Shown: positions 1-6,441 of the stretch, in pieces
Layout: the number at the start of each line of letters is the position of its first letter
How positions within the stretch are numbered: the stretch's first letter is position 1
Source of the DNA: Syntrophaceae bacterium UBA5744
GTDB taxonomy: Bacteria > Desulfobacterota > Syntrophia > Syntrophales > UBA2192
NCBI GenBank assembly: GCA_002419215.1
Contig: DIFQ01000061.1
Span: forward strand, 1 to 29,642
Direction: 5' to 3'
DNA length: 29,642 nt
Program-made: the position numbers and the translations under genes
The notes under the pieces: model-generated
Told to the model about the DNA's origin: nothing
What the model saw: the letters and a program-made list of their open reading frames with translations, nothing else
The model's database searches: none

Positions 1-2
1 CA

Positions 3-278
3 ACGGGCGATCTGGACAAACTGAATGCCCAGGTCAAGGAAGCCGCGATGAAGGCAGACCAGGCCACGATGAAGGCCGACCAGGCCTCACGGGATGCCGC
101 AGCGGCCAAGTCGATGGCGGCGGCCAACCAGGCGGAGTGCGCCAAGGCAACCGCGGCCTGCAATGCGGCGGCGGCGAAGGCCGAGCAGTCGGCGGCCCAG
201 GCAGCTGCCTCGGCGAAGCTCGCCGAAGACAACGCAAAGAAGTCCGAAGCGATCTTCATGAAATCCATGAAGAAGTAG
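3..278 (+). CDS. C-terminal part of an alanine-zipper (Lpp/OprI-like) lipoprotein, 5' end outside window
   Basis: The reading frame is open from the left edge and ends at TAG 276-278, giving 92 residues with no start inside the window that looks genuine. The sequence is almost entirely Ala, Lys, Glu, Gln, Asp and Ser in heptad-like spacing, with a near-repeat of Met-Lys-Ala-Asp-Gln-Ala, and it ends in Lys-Lys. This composition is that of a trimeric coiled-coil outer-membrane lipoprotein such as Lpp or OprI, in which the C-terminal Lys can be linked to peptidoglycan. The signal peptide and lipobox would lie upstream and cannot be seen. A strong terminator follows 40 bases after the stop, so the gene ends its transcript. 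The L,D-transpeptidase on the opposite strand just downstream belongs to the family that attaches such lipoproteins to the wall; a functional pairing is only inference. Confidence 0.7.
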   Translation, partial: TGDLDKLNAQVKEAAMKADQATMKADQASRDAAAAKSMAAANQAECAKATAACNAAAAKAEQSAAQAAASAKLAEDNAKKSEAIFMKSMKK

Positions 279-320
279 AACCACGGCCCGCGGGCACAGA
301 CGCCCCGGGAATACAAACAG

Positions 321-360
321 AAAAGGCGGCGCCGGTTTTGTTCCGGCACCGCCTTTTTTC
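321..360 (+). terminator. Rho-independent terminator after the alanine-zipper gene
   Basis: A 13-base arm at 323-335 and its partner at 343-355 form a GC-rich stem with one mismatch and a seven-base loop, followed by a run of six T. It sits 43 bases after the stop of the alanine-zipper gene. Confidence 0.85.
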
Positions 361-472
361 TTTCTTGCTGTTCCTGTTGCTTCTTTCCGCTCTTCCTAAC
401 TTCGCGTGGAGACCCTTCGTCACACATCGGCAGGCAAGGAACTTCGCAGAGGTTCGGGCCCGCGCCAACTGA

Positions 473-1018
473 CTACGGCCTGATCTCCACGGGCGTCCAC
501 ACCGGCACGAGTACCCAGATCTCCTCGATCTCGCGGTTTGTCAGGGCGATGCAGCCGTTGGTCCAATCGAAGAGGTACTGGACGTCGCCCATCCAGAGTT
601 TATCCTCTTTCATGCCGTGGATCATGATGCTGTTGCCCGGCGTCACCCCCAGTGATCTGGCCCGTTCGATGTCGTCCTGGTTCGGATAATTTAGATGCAG
701 GGCCCTGTGGTAGACGCTGTTGTGGACCCTGTAATCAACATAATAGAGCCCTTCGGGTGTCTTTTGGTCCCCCTTCTGGATCTTGGGGCCGATGGGGTTG
801 CGGCCCAGGGCGACCTTGTAAGTCCTTACCTCCCGGCCCTGTTTCAGGAGCGTCATCGTGCGTTTCGACTTTTCGATGACGATGCGGTCCACCACCGCGT
901 CCGTGACCGGGGAGATCTCCGTGGCCGTTGAGGGACCGGGGAGAAAAGAAAGGAATGCCCAGGCGGCGAGAAGGGCCGGCAGGATTCCGTACAAGAAGTG
1001 CAGAGGACGAACATTCAT
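473..1018 (-). CDS. L,D-transpeptidase (YkuD/ErfK family), secreted
   Basis: The 181-residue protein begins with a hydrophobic signal or anchor segment at about residues 8-26, followed by a YkuD catalytic domain from about residue 42 to the C-terminus. The catalytic signature is visible as His134-Gly in a hydrophobic stretch and Thr-Asn-Gly-Cys156, where the Cys is the acyl-enzyme nucleophile. Family members act in the periplasm and form 3-3 peptidoglycan cross-links or attach lipoproteins to the meso-diaminopimelate residue of stem peptides. There is no LysM or other wall-binding domain, so this is a minimal enzyme. A GGGAA element about 8 bases upstream of ATG 1018 supports the start. It faces the alanine-zipper gene and the two converge. 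The substrate cannot be read from the sequence. Confidence 0.9.
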   Translation of the reverse strand: MNVRPLHFLYGILPALLAAWAFLSFLPGPSTATEISPVTDAVVDRIVIEKSKRTMTLLKQGREVRTYKVALGRNPIGPKIQKGDQKTPEGLYYVDYRVHNSVYHRALHLNYPNQDDIERARSLGVTPGNSIMIHGMKEDKLWMGDVQYLFDWTNGCIALTNREIEEIWVLVPVWTPVEIRP

Positions 1019-1152
1019 TTTCGGCGTTCCCGTTCAGCGCGTCATCGATTAGCACGTTGCCCTGCAAATTGCAAGATGCCTGCCACGCCACTCGCTTTCC
1101 CGCCTTCTTCCGGTTTTCATTCTTCCCCGCCCCGGTGGAGGAGAACGTGTAC

Positions 1153-1227
1153 ATGCTGAATGGGATCCTGTCGCGCAAGAAGCAGCTGGTGCCCTGCTTG
1201 ACGGAACTCATCCGGAAGGGCCCCTGA
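1153..1227 (+). CDS. possible 24-residue small protein
   Basis: ATG 1153 is preceded at nine bases by GGAGGAG, a better ribosome-binding site than most in this window. The reading frame runs 24 codons, is rich in Leu and Lys, and stops inside a perfect GC hairpin (GGGCCCC, four-base loop, GGGGCCC; 1218-1235) that lacks a T-run. There is no recognisable family. The rest of the 1019-1320 stretch between the transpeptidase and the next gene shows a pyrimidine-rich tract (about 1080-1135) and nothing else I can support. It could be a chance frame. Confidence 0.25.
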   Translation: MLNGILSRKKQLVPCLTELIRKGP

Positions 1228-1320
1228 TGGGGCCCGCGCATTCTCAAAAGCACCACCCTGAAAGCCGGGTTGATGGGAAGGCGACGCTTTCGATTCAGCG
1301 ATGACGGAGGGGAGGGGCGG

Positions 1321-1623
1321 CTAATTGGCAGTCATATCGGAAGAGATTTCCCGGGAGCGCGGTTCGGGGCAGTCGATATAGATTTCCGTGTCCGTCTCGA
1401 GGACCAGGAGATCGCCCCGCCGCTCCAGGGCTTTGAGGATTCGATAAACACTCTCCACGTCGCCTGCCGCAAGCAGATCCTCGAACGGGGCGGCCGCAGC
1501 GTGCGACAGGAAGACAAGCGTCCGCAGCTCGAACGGATGGCAGGCCCGCGACGGAGCCCGGCATATCGAATAGAAAAGCAGTGCCGCGACGGCGATGATG
1601 GATAAGAAGCAGACCACTTCCAT
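1321..1623 (-). CDS. small membrane-anchored protein of unknown function
   Basis: The 100-residue protein opens with a hydrophobic helix (about residues 4-19) followed by Cys-Arg, then a soluble part of about 75 residues with mixed Leu/Glu/Arg helices and an acidic C-terminus. Composition and codon use are protein-like, and no competing frame has a better start. I do not recognise a family. The soluble part has a Leu-rich segment with regular spacing (about residues 50-75) that could be a small helical or winged-helix fold, but this is weak. There is no clear Shine-Dalgarno before ATG 1623, only a G-rich GGTGGG about 11 bases upstream. The gene lies after the terminator of the mini-gene operon (1797-1825) and so is probably transcribed separately. 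Confidence 0.5.
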   Translation of the reverse strand: MEVVCFLSIIAVAALLFYSICRAPSRACHPFELRTLVFLSHAAAAPFEDLLAAGDVESVYRILKALERRGDLLVLETDTEIYIDCPEPRSREISSDMTAN

Positions 1624-1796
1624 GTGTCTTTACCCACCAACACAACGAATGGATAAACCCTCGTAAACCAGAGTGCGATATCTTTGAGCCCTCCCCCAAA
1701 GACAGCGCTCTTGTTGCATCTGTTGCACCCAAAGTCAAGTTTTTTCATACGACAAAAGTATTAGATGAAGATTCTTGGCCCTCCCTGCGCCCCCAT

Positions 1797-1825
1797 AAAA
1801 AAGGCAGGGATCACGGACCCCTGCC
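1797..1825 (-). terminator. Rho-independent terminator of the minus-strand mini-gene operon
   Basis: Read on the minus strand, GGCAGGG and CCCTGCC arms (1819-1825 and 1803-1809) enclose a nine-base loop and are followed by six T (1797-1802). It lies 32 bases beyond the stop of the 41-residue gene, confirming that a transcript ends here. Confidence 0.85.
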
Positions 1826-1856
1826 TGGCAACTTGACCAATCACGCAATCAGCCGA

Positions 1857-1982
1857 TTACTTCTTGTCACCGGGGATGTCCATGGGCCCGCACATGGGGT
1901 CCACCCAGTTTCGACCGTTGAGCAGTTCGCGGGTGATCAGTTCCCGCTTGCGATCTCTTCTGCTGATCTCTTTTCTCCGCAT
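1857..1982 (-). CDS. 41-residue basic mini-protein with C-terminal D-P-M-C-G-P motif
   Basis: ATG 1982 is preceded by AAAGGAGTCAAGGC, a good ribosome-binding site, and the frame closes at TAA 1857-1859, 32 bases before a terminator. The N-terminal half is highly charged (many Arg, Lys and Glu). The C-terminal part reads Asn-Trp-Val-Asp-Pro-Met-Cys-Gly-Pro-Met-Asp-Ile-Pro and ends in Lys-Lys. The same D-P-M-C-G-P motif occurs near the C-terminus of the 33-residue product at 5805-5906, on the other side of the response regulator and kinase. The motif recalls the D-P-V-C-G-M start of metal-binding YHS domains, but only this short element is present. Function is unknown; a metal- or thiol-binding role is a guess. 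The clean signals at both ends make this a convincing gene despite its size. Confidence 0.65.
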   Translation of the reverse strand: MRRKEISRRDRKRELITRELLNGRNWVDPMCGPMDIPGDKK

Positions 1983-2042
1983 GCCTTGACTCCTTTAGCG
2001 TCAGGATTGCTTGCCGGGGGGGGAGGAATCCCCTTTCGCCGC

Positions 2043-2180
2043 TCACCGGAACAGGATCTTCTTTTTCACGTAGTGCAGGCGGCAGCCCGGTTCGCTCGCC
2101 AGAGAGATCGTCCGTTCGTTCATGAATTCCGTGAAGAAGCCGGATTCAACCTTCCTTCTGGTTCTCGCATCGCTGAACAT
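2043..2180 (-). CDS. 45-residue mini-protein of unknown function
   Basis: ATG 2180 follows GGGAGG at ten bases, and the frame ends at TGA 2043-2045. The product is charged at the N-terminus, contains a Phe-Phe-Thr-Glu-Phe segment, a single Cys near residue 34 and a Lys-Lys-Lys tail region. It is the first gene of a short minus-strand unit that continues 60 bases later with the D-P-M-C-G-P mini-gene and ends at the terminator at 1797-1825. No family is recognised. The unit lies directly behind the response-regulator gene, separated from it by a 171-base stretch that carries three TCAGAC/GTCTGA boxes, so it may have its own regulated promoter. Confidence 0.5.
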   Translation of the reverse strand: MFSDARTRRKVESGFFTEFMNERTISLASEPGCRLHYVKKKILFR

Positions 2181-2261
2181 CGCCGGGCGACCTCCCTGTC
2201 TTTCGATAAAGCTTACGCTCCGGGGACATCTGCCGCAATCGGCGCGACTCTGAATAACACC

Positions 2262-2322
2262 TCAGACACAGAGGACCAGGGTTGTCAGACGGAAACCGGA
2301 ATCGGCATCAGCGTGCGTCTGA
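2262..2322. promoter_or_regulatory. TCAGAC/GTCTGA boxes upstream of the minus-strand mini-genes
   Basis: TCAGAC occurs at 2262-2267 and 2285-2290, and GTCTGA at 2317-2322. The last two form an inverted pair TCAGACG/CGTCTGA with 24 bases between the arms. They fall in the gap between the response-regulator stop and the first mini-gene start, and match the hexamer that is repeated five times at 5475-5549. They are proposed as binding sites for the adjacent LuxR-type response regulator. Confidence 0.45.
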
Positions 2323-2351
2323 TGGGAAGGCAACGTCCCCGATCTTTTTCT

Positions 2352-2990
2352 TCAGCCCAGCAGCTTGTTCTGGATGGCATACATGGTGATCTCGGCATTC
2401 GTGCTGAACTGCATCTTCTCCAGGATGTGCCGCCGGTAGGTACTGATCGTTTTCACGCTCAGGCAGAGCTCCTCGGCGATCTGGGTCACCGTCTTGCCCG
2501 AGGCGATGAGAAGCATGACCTGGTACTCCCGGTCGGAGAGCTTCTCGTGGGGGGCTTTTTCCGCATCGCCGTGCAGGAAGTAGGTGAGCTTCTCGGCCAG
2601 GGCCTCGGTCACGTAGCGGCCGCCCTGGGAGACCTTCCGGATGGCCGAGATAAGCTCCTTGGGCGTGCTTGCCTTGGTGAGATAGCCCGAGGCGCCGTCC
2701 CGAAAGGCGCGCACCGCGTATTGCTCCTCGGGGTAGATGCTCAGGATCATGACGGGCAGGTGCGGCTTCTGGCTCTTGAGTTCCTTGAGGATCTCCAGCC
2801 CGCTGCGGCCGGGCATGGAGATGTCCAGCAGGATGAGCTCGAAATCCTTCTTCTGGATCAGGTCCAGGACTTCCTGCCCGTTGCCGGCCTCGCCGGTCAC
2901 ATCCATGTCGGGCTGGCTCATGAGAATCTTCTTGTAGCCCTCCCGTACGATGGGGTGATCATCGGCGATCAGGATTCGAATCTTTTTCAT
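2352..2990 (-). CDS. NarL/FixJ-family response regulator
   Basis: The 212-residue protein has a receiver domain at residues 3-120 with the acidic pair Asp10-Asp11, the phosphoacceptor Asp56, Ser84 and the switch Lys106. A LuxR-type helix-turn-helix follows at about residues 147-208 (Leu-Ser-Asp-Arg-Glu-Tyr-Gln-Val start, recognition helix around Ser-Val-Lys-Thr-Ile-Ser-Thr). Regulators of this type bind short inverted repeats as dimers once phosphorylated. ATG 2990 is preceded by AAAGGGAAGGGCC. The gene overlaps the 3' end of the histidine kinase by 32 bases, so the two are translationally coupled and form a cognate pair. Repeated TCAGAC/GTCTGA boxes on both sides of the pair are candidate targets. 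The signal is unknown. Confidence 0.92.
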   Translation of the reverse strand: MKKIRILIADDHPIVREGYKKILMSQPDMDVTGEAGNGQEVLDLIQKKDFELILLDISMPGRSGLEILKELKSQKPHLPVMILSIYPEEQYAVRAFRDGASGYLTKASTPKELISAIRKVSQGGRYVTEALAEKLTYFLHGDAEKAPHEKLSDREYQVMLLIASGKTVTQIAEELCLSVKTISTYRRHILEKMQFSTNAEITMYAIQNKLLG

Positions 2991-5223
2991 GGCCCTTCCC
3001 TTTCTCCATGAGTGGTATGCTGACCTTGACGGTTGTCCCCTGGCCCTTCTTCCCGGAGATCACGGCCTCGCCCCCCCAGTGGTAGGCGCGCTCCCGGATC
3101 CCCAGCAGTCCATAGGAGTTCGGTTTTGCAAGCTGTTCCAGCGTGATCCCCTTTCCGTTGTCCCGGACGACGAGTTCGACGCGGTCGGCGCCCTGCTTCA
3201 GGCTGATGGTCACGCGGCTCGCCTCGGCGTGGCGCGAGATGTTCGTGAGCGTTTCCTGGACGATGCGGTAGATGGAAAAGGACATGTCCGCATCGAGCCG
3301 CAGCTCCCCGGGGTAGATGGAAACCGAGCACTTGATGCCGGTGCGCTTCTGGAAATCCTTGGCGAGCCAATCGATCGCAACGGCAAGCCCCAGGTGATCG
3401 AGCATCCCCGGACGGAGGGCCATGTAGATGCGCTTGACCGTCTCCATGGTCATCTCCACGAGGTTGATCGAGTCTTCGGCCTTCTTCAGGAGGTCGGCCT
3501 GTCCGGGCGGGACACTGTTCATGAGCAGGACCAGGTCCGTGTTGAGAGCCGTCAGCAGCTGCCCGAGCTCGTCGTGCAGGTCCCGGGCGATGCGGGTGCG
3601 CTCCTTCTCCCGTGCCGACTCGAGGTGGGCCGAGAGATTGCGCAGCCGCTCCCGCGACTGCTCCACCTCCGTCTTGGCGCGCTTGAGGTCGGTGATGTCC
3701 TGGTAGGTGATGACGATGTTTCCCTCCTTGAGGCTCTCGCCGATCCGGGAGGCGGTGATCATGCAGTCCACATCGCTGCCGTCCTTGCGCCGGCACAAAA
3801 ACTCCATCTTGAAGGTCCGCTGCTTCTCGAGGGCCGTGTAGAGGATCCGCGCGATCTCCTCGTAGTCTTCATCGGAACGGTAGAAGACGCGGACGCTCTT
3901 TCCGATCAGTTCCAGGGCGTCCCAGCCGAACACGGACTGGACCCCGTCGTTGGCGAAGATGATCCGGCGGTCCTGCAGGCCGATGACGGCGTGCGGGATG
4001 GCCTCCAGGATGGAGGCCTCCAGGGCCTCGAGGGCCTCGAGGCGGTTGCGCGCCTCGGTCTGCTCGGTGATGTCCATGGAGTTCCCGAGGACGGCCCGGG
4101 AGCCCTTGTAGGGGATGAAGGCCACCGTCTCCATGATCCACCGGATGCGGCCGTCCTTGGTGACGATGCGGAATTCGTGGGGCGCGCTGCGCTTGCCGCG
4201 CAGCAATTCCCGCGCATGCTTGCGGACCTTGACCCGGTCCTCGGGGTGAACCAGGCCCATGGAGCTCATGCCCGCCAGCTCCTCGGGGCTGTAGCCCGCG
4301 TAGGCGGCGGCGTGATGGTTGACGTACTGGAATTTTCCGTCCTGTACGACGTAGACACCGGCCTGGGCGCTCGAGGCGAAGAGCTTGTAGGACTCCTCGG
4401 CGCGCCTTCGGTCCGTGATGTCCTCGTAGGTGATGACGACCCGCTTCTCCTGGAGCATATCCCCGATCCGGGAGGCGCTGATCAGGGCCTCGAAGGGGCT
4501 TCCGTCGCGGCGCCGGCAGGTGAACTCCAGGCTGAAGGTACGCTGGCGCGCCAGGTTCGAGTAGAGGACCTTGGCAATCTCCTTGAATCCCTCCTCGGTG
4601 GGGTAGAGCAGGCGGGTGGAGCGGCCGATGAGCTCGGAGGCCTTCCGGCCGAAGACACTCTCGACGCCATTGTTGGCGAAGATGATCCGGCGGTTTTTGA
4701 GCCCGATCACGGCGTGCGGGATCGCATCCAGGATCGATGCCTCGAGGGCCTCCAGCTCCGCCAGCTTGGTCCGGGCCTTGACCTGGCGGGTCATGTCCAT
4801 GGAGTTTCCGAGGACGGCCCGCTTGCGCTGGTAGTGAATGGGGGTCACCGTCTCTGCGATCCAGCGCAGATCCCCGTTCTTGCCGATCGTCATGAACTCG
4901 TAGGGGTGCGAGCGCTTGCCCTTGAGCATGGCGATTGCATTTTTCCGGACCCGCTCGCGGTGATCGGGATGGACGAGGCTCATGGAGGACATCCCGATCA
5001 GCTCGTTGCGGTTGTAGCCCCAGTAGCGGGCCGCATGTTCGTTCACGAAGCGGAATTTTCCGTTCTGGAGCACGTAGATCCCCGCACGGGACGATCGTTC
5101 CAGGCTACGGTAGAGGCCCTCCTCGAAGAGGCAGTCCGTCTCCGAGCGCTTCAACTCGTCGATCTGCTTGCGCAGATCCGCCAGTTCCGTAATCAGTTGT
5201 TCTTTGGACTTCACCCGGGCCAT
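2959..5223 (-). CDS. soluble histidine kinase with four PAS domains (HisKA_3/HATPase_c)
   Basis: The 754-residue protein has no membrane segment. A short coiled coil (about residues 3-30) leads into four PAS domains at about 36-150, 160-275, 280-395 and 403-515, then a HisKA_3 dimerisation domain with the phosphorylated His550 in Arg-Asp-Leu-His-Asp-Glu-Leu-Gly, and a HATPase_c domain with the N-box near 656 and Asp-Asn-Gly-Lys-Gly near 688. It should sense a cytoplasmic signal and phosphorylate the overlapping response regulator. PAS1-PAS2 and PAS3-PAS4 are clearly similar, including the linker Leu-Glu-Ala-Leu-Glu-Ala-Ser-Ile-Leu, which indicates internal duplication of a two-PAS module. I chose ATG 5223 because GGAAG lies at a normal distance; GTG 5229 is too close to it. 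No haem or flavin ligand residue is evident. Confidence 0.92.
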   Translation of the reverse strand: MARVKSKEQLITELADLRKQIDELKRSETDCLFEEGLYRSLERSSRAGIYVLQNGKFRFVNEHAARYWGYNRNELIGMSSMSLVHPDHRERVRKNAIAMLKGKRSHPYEFMTIGKNGDLRWIAETVTPIHYQRKRAVLGNSMDMTRQVKARTKLAELEALEASILDAIPHAVIGLKNRRIIFANNGVESVFGRKASELIGRSTRLLYPTEEGFKEIAKVLYSNLARQRTFSLEFTCRRRDGSPFEALISASRIGDMLQEKRVVITYEDITDRRRAEESYKLFASSAQAGVYVVQDGKFQYVNHHAAAYAGYSPEELAGMSSMGLVHPEDRVKVRKHARELLRGKRSAPHEFRIVTKDGRIRWIMETVAFIPYKGSRAVLGNSMDITEQTEARNRLEALEALEASILEAIPHAVIGLQDRRIIFANDGVQSVFGWDALELIGKSVRVFYRSDEDYEEIARILYTALEKQRTFKMEFLCRRKDGSDVDCMITASRIGESLKEGNIVITYQDITDLKRAKTEVEQSRERLRNLSAHLESAREKERTRIARDLHDELGQLLTALNTDLVLLMNSVPPGQADLLKKAEDSINLVEMTMETVKRIYMALRPGMLDHLGLAVAIDWLAKDFQKRTGIKCSVSIYPGELRLDADMSFSIYRIVQETLTNISRHAEASRVTISLKQGADRVELVVRDNGKGITLEQLAKPNSYGLLGIRERAYHWGGEAVISGKKGQGTTVKVSIPLMEKGKGHEKDSNPDRR

Positions 5224-5474
5224 GAGCACCGCTTCCAGCGAGGTTTTACATTTTGCGATTTATGTTTCAGGCTTATTTATCTCGTAAAACCTGGAACCTG
5301 AATCGTAATACTCGCTCGTATTTATCGAACGCTTTAATACGATCCGGCCCGATTGTCAAATCATTCCGTGCCTGTAACCGTTTCAGGCCGCTGCGTCGCA
5401 ATGGCGGCGGAGCCCCCGGCGCCCCTGTGCCGCGCCGGCCTCAGACCCGCATCCCGAGGCCCTCCCGGGCGCCA

Positions 5475-5549
5475 TCAGACATTGTCTGATGGAGGCTTGC
5501 TCCGATGTCTGAGCGCTCGCTCAAGTATTGTCTGATCCCAGTTTCAGAC
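5475..5549. promoter_or_regulatory. cluster of five TCAGAC/GTCTGA boxes between kinase and small-gene operon
   Basis: TCAGAC lies at 5475-5480 and 5544-5549, and GTCTGA at 5484-5489, 5507-5512 and 5530-5535. The first two form a 21-base near-perfect palindrome (5472-5492, ten-base arms around one base), and the three GTCTGA copies are spaced exactly 23 bases apart. The cluster lies in the divergent control region between the kinase start (5223) and the first plus-strand small gene (5637). The rest of 5224-5474 is AT-rich near the kinase and has no gene; I see no convincing -35/-10 pair. Confidence 0.55.
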
Positions 5550-5636
5550 AGCGGCCGATTTTTTTCGGGGCCCGATTCGGTTAGGGTGGCCTCGAAACAA
5601 GAGAGAACAGGCCGACACCGGGGAAAGGCAACGATC

Positions 5637-5777
5637 ATGACGGGAAGAGTGGCGATGAGAGCGAAAACGGACATGAATCCCCAGGGAATGCCGGGCGCGG
5701 ATCGCACCGCCAGGATCCCCGGTGATCCTTCGAGCCGCTCCTACTACAAGGACAAGGGACCGGCCATCTTCCGATAG
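5637..5777 (+). CDS. 46-residue mini-protein, first of a small-gene operon
   Basis: ATG 5637 follows GGGGAAAGG at a slightly long spacing, and the frame ends at TAG 5775-5777. The product is polar and rich in Arg, Pro, Gly and Asp, with an Ser-Tyr-Tyr-Lys-Asp-Lys segment near the C-terminus. An internal ATG at 5655 is an alternative start. No family is recognised. It is followed at once by another ATG (5779) opening a nine-codon frame that ends by overlapping the TTG start of the next gene, a tight arrangement that suggests coupled translation. It is the first gene after the TCAGAC box cluster. Confidence 0.4.
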   Translation: MTGRVAMRAKTDMNPQGMPGADRTARIPGDPSSRSYYKDKGPAIFR

Positions 5778-5804
5778 GATGGGACACGGCAAAGGCAAAA
5801 CCCC

Positions 5805-5906
5805 TTGAAAAAGAAAGAAGAAACAAAGGAACTCAAGAGGGGCAAGGACAAGATGCTCGGCGGGAAGTACGGGTACGACCCGATGTGCGGACCGATCCGG
5901 CCCTGA
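5805..5906 (+). CDS. 33-residue basic mini-protein with D-P-M-C-G-P motif
   Basis: The frame is closed upstream by the stop at 5775-5777 and contains TTG 5805 (preceded by AAAGG at about ten bases) and ATG 5853. From TTG it encodes a Lys/Glu-rich N-terminus followed by Gly-Gly-Lys-Tyr-Gly-Tyr-Asp-Pro-Met-Cys-Gly-Pro-Ile-Arg-Pro. The D-P-M-C-G-P hexapeptide is identical to that in the 41-residue product at 1857-1982, with a basic region before it and an aromatic residue shortly upstream in both (Trp-Val-Asp versus Tyr-Asp). I prefer the TTG start because it gives the same overall design as the other protein. The initiation signal is weak, so the true N-terminus is uncertain. Function is unknown. 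Confidence 0.5.
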   Translation: MKKKEETKELKRGKDKMLGGKYGYDPMCGPIRP

Positions 5907-5982
5907 CGGAGCGAAAACCGTCGATTCCTGGTCAGTCATGTCGTCTTCTGCAACACGTCACTGACTATCTCCTTGACATTCG

Positions 5983-6013
5983 TTTGCGGGCGGGGACCGG
6001 CCCCGCCCGCAAA
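5983..6013 (+). repeat. perfect 13-bp hairpin without T-run inside the small-gene operon
   Basis: Arms 5983-5995 and 6001-6013 are exact reverse complements around a five-base loop and are very GC-rich. No T-run follows on the plus strand, so it is not a standard terminator. It separates the D-P-M-C-G-P gene from the next small gene and may stabilise mRNA or be a pause or partial stop. A TTGACA at 5973-5978 has no -10 at the right distance. Confidence 0.6.
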
Positions 6014-6087
6014 TGGATGGAGACGGGAGGCGCAATCGGCGGCAGACAGGTTGACCCAGGCTGCGGCGCTCGTACAGGGAGGAATCG

Positions 6088-6237
6088 GTGGATCAGACGA
6101 AAGAAGTGCCCAGGAAGACCAAAATCAGCGAGGAAGACTGGAATCGATATGTGGAAGCGCTCCGCCGGGAAGACGTGCGGAGGCGTGAGGGAAAACGCCC
6201 CGAGAAACAAAAGGAAGTAAAAGGAGCAAGACCATGA
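6088..6237 (+). CDS. 49-residue charged small protein
   Basis: GTG 6088 is preceded by AGGGAGGAATCG, a strong ribosome-binding site, and the frame ends at TGA 6235-6237, overlapping the ATG of the next gene by four bases (ATGA). The product is very hydrophilic, with Lys, Arg and Glu making up about half of the residues. It is likely helical around Ser-Glu-Glu-Asp-Trp-Asn-Arg-Tyr-Val-Glu-Ala-Leu. It has no signal peptide, no Cys and no recognised family. The arrangement with the next gene is that of a coupled two-gene unit, as found in many small regulatory or antitoxin pairs, but nothing here identifies a toxin. Confidence 0.6.
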   Translation: MDQTKEVPRKTKISEEDWNRYVEALRREDVRRREGKRPEKQKEVKGARP

Positions 6238-6359
6238 CGAGAACTACAGAAACGACCGGCAAGGCCGGCAAGAAAGCGGAGAAGTACAATTCTTTAAAGC
6301 TCATGCAGGAGATCGAGAAGGATGTTCTCGAGGGCATCCTCGAGAACCAGGTGCCTTGA
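6234..6359 (+). CDS. 41-residue small protein, translationally coupled
   Basis: ATG 6234 has AAGGAG at a normal distance and overlaps the preceding stop by four bases. The first third is Thr/Lys/Gly-rich and probably disordered; the rest (Ser-Leu-Lys-Leu-Met-Gln-Glu-Ile-Glu-Lys-Asp-Val-Leu onwards) is predicted by eye to be one amphipathic helix. No family is recognised. A strong terminator begins 41 bases after the stop, so this is the last gene of the plus-strand small-gene operon. Confidence 0.6.
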   Translation: MTRTTETTGKAGKKAEKYNSLKLMQEIEKDVLEGILENQVP

Positions 6360-6399
6360 TTTTCTCTCCCGTTCAGCAACGAGTCCTCAGTAGTACAAA

Positions 6400-6436
6400 G
6401 AAACCCCCGCGGCTCCCTCCACGGGGGTTTCTTTTT
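6400..6436. terminator. bidirectional Rho-independent terminator
   Basis: Arms AAACCCCCG (6401-6409) and CGGGGGTTT (6422-6430) enclose a 12-base loop and are followed by CTTTTT on the plus strand. On the minus strand the same stem is followed by a weaker TTTCTTT. It ends the small-gene operon and also lies just beyond the stop of the converging E1 gene. Confidence 0.85.
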
Positions 6437-6441
6437 CGTGA

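Noticed and set aside
1332..1748. 138-residue minus-strand frame with Cys-Asn-Arg-Cys near its start
   Set aside because: It has no ribosome-binding site, and its second half is an out-of-frame reading of the better-supported gene at 1321-1623.
2989..5301. 770-residue plus-strand open frame opposite the histidine kinase
   Set aside because: It is the mirror of the GC-rich kinase gene, has no protein-like motif, and the minus strand has complete PAS, HisKA and HATPase domains.
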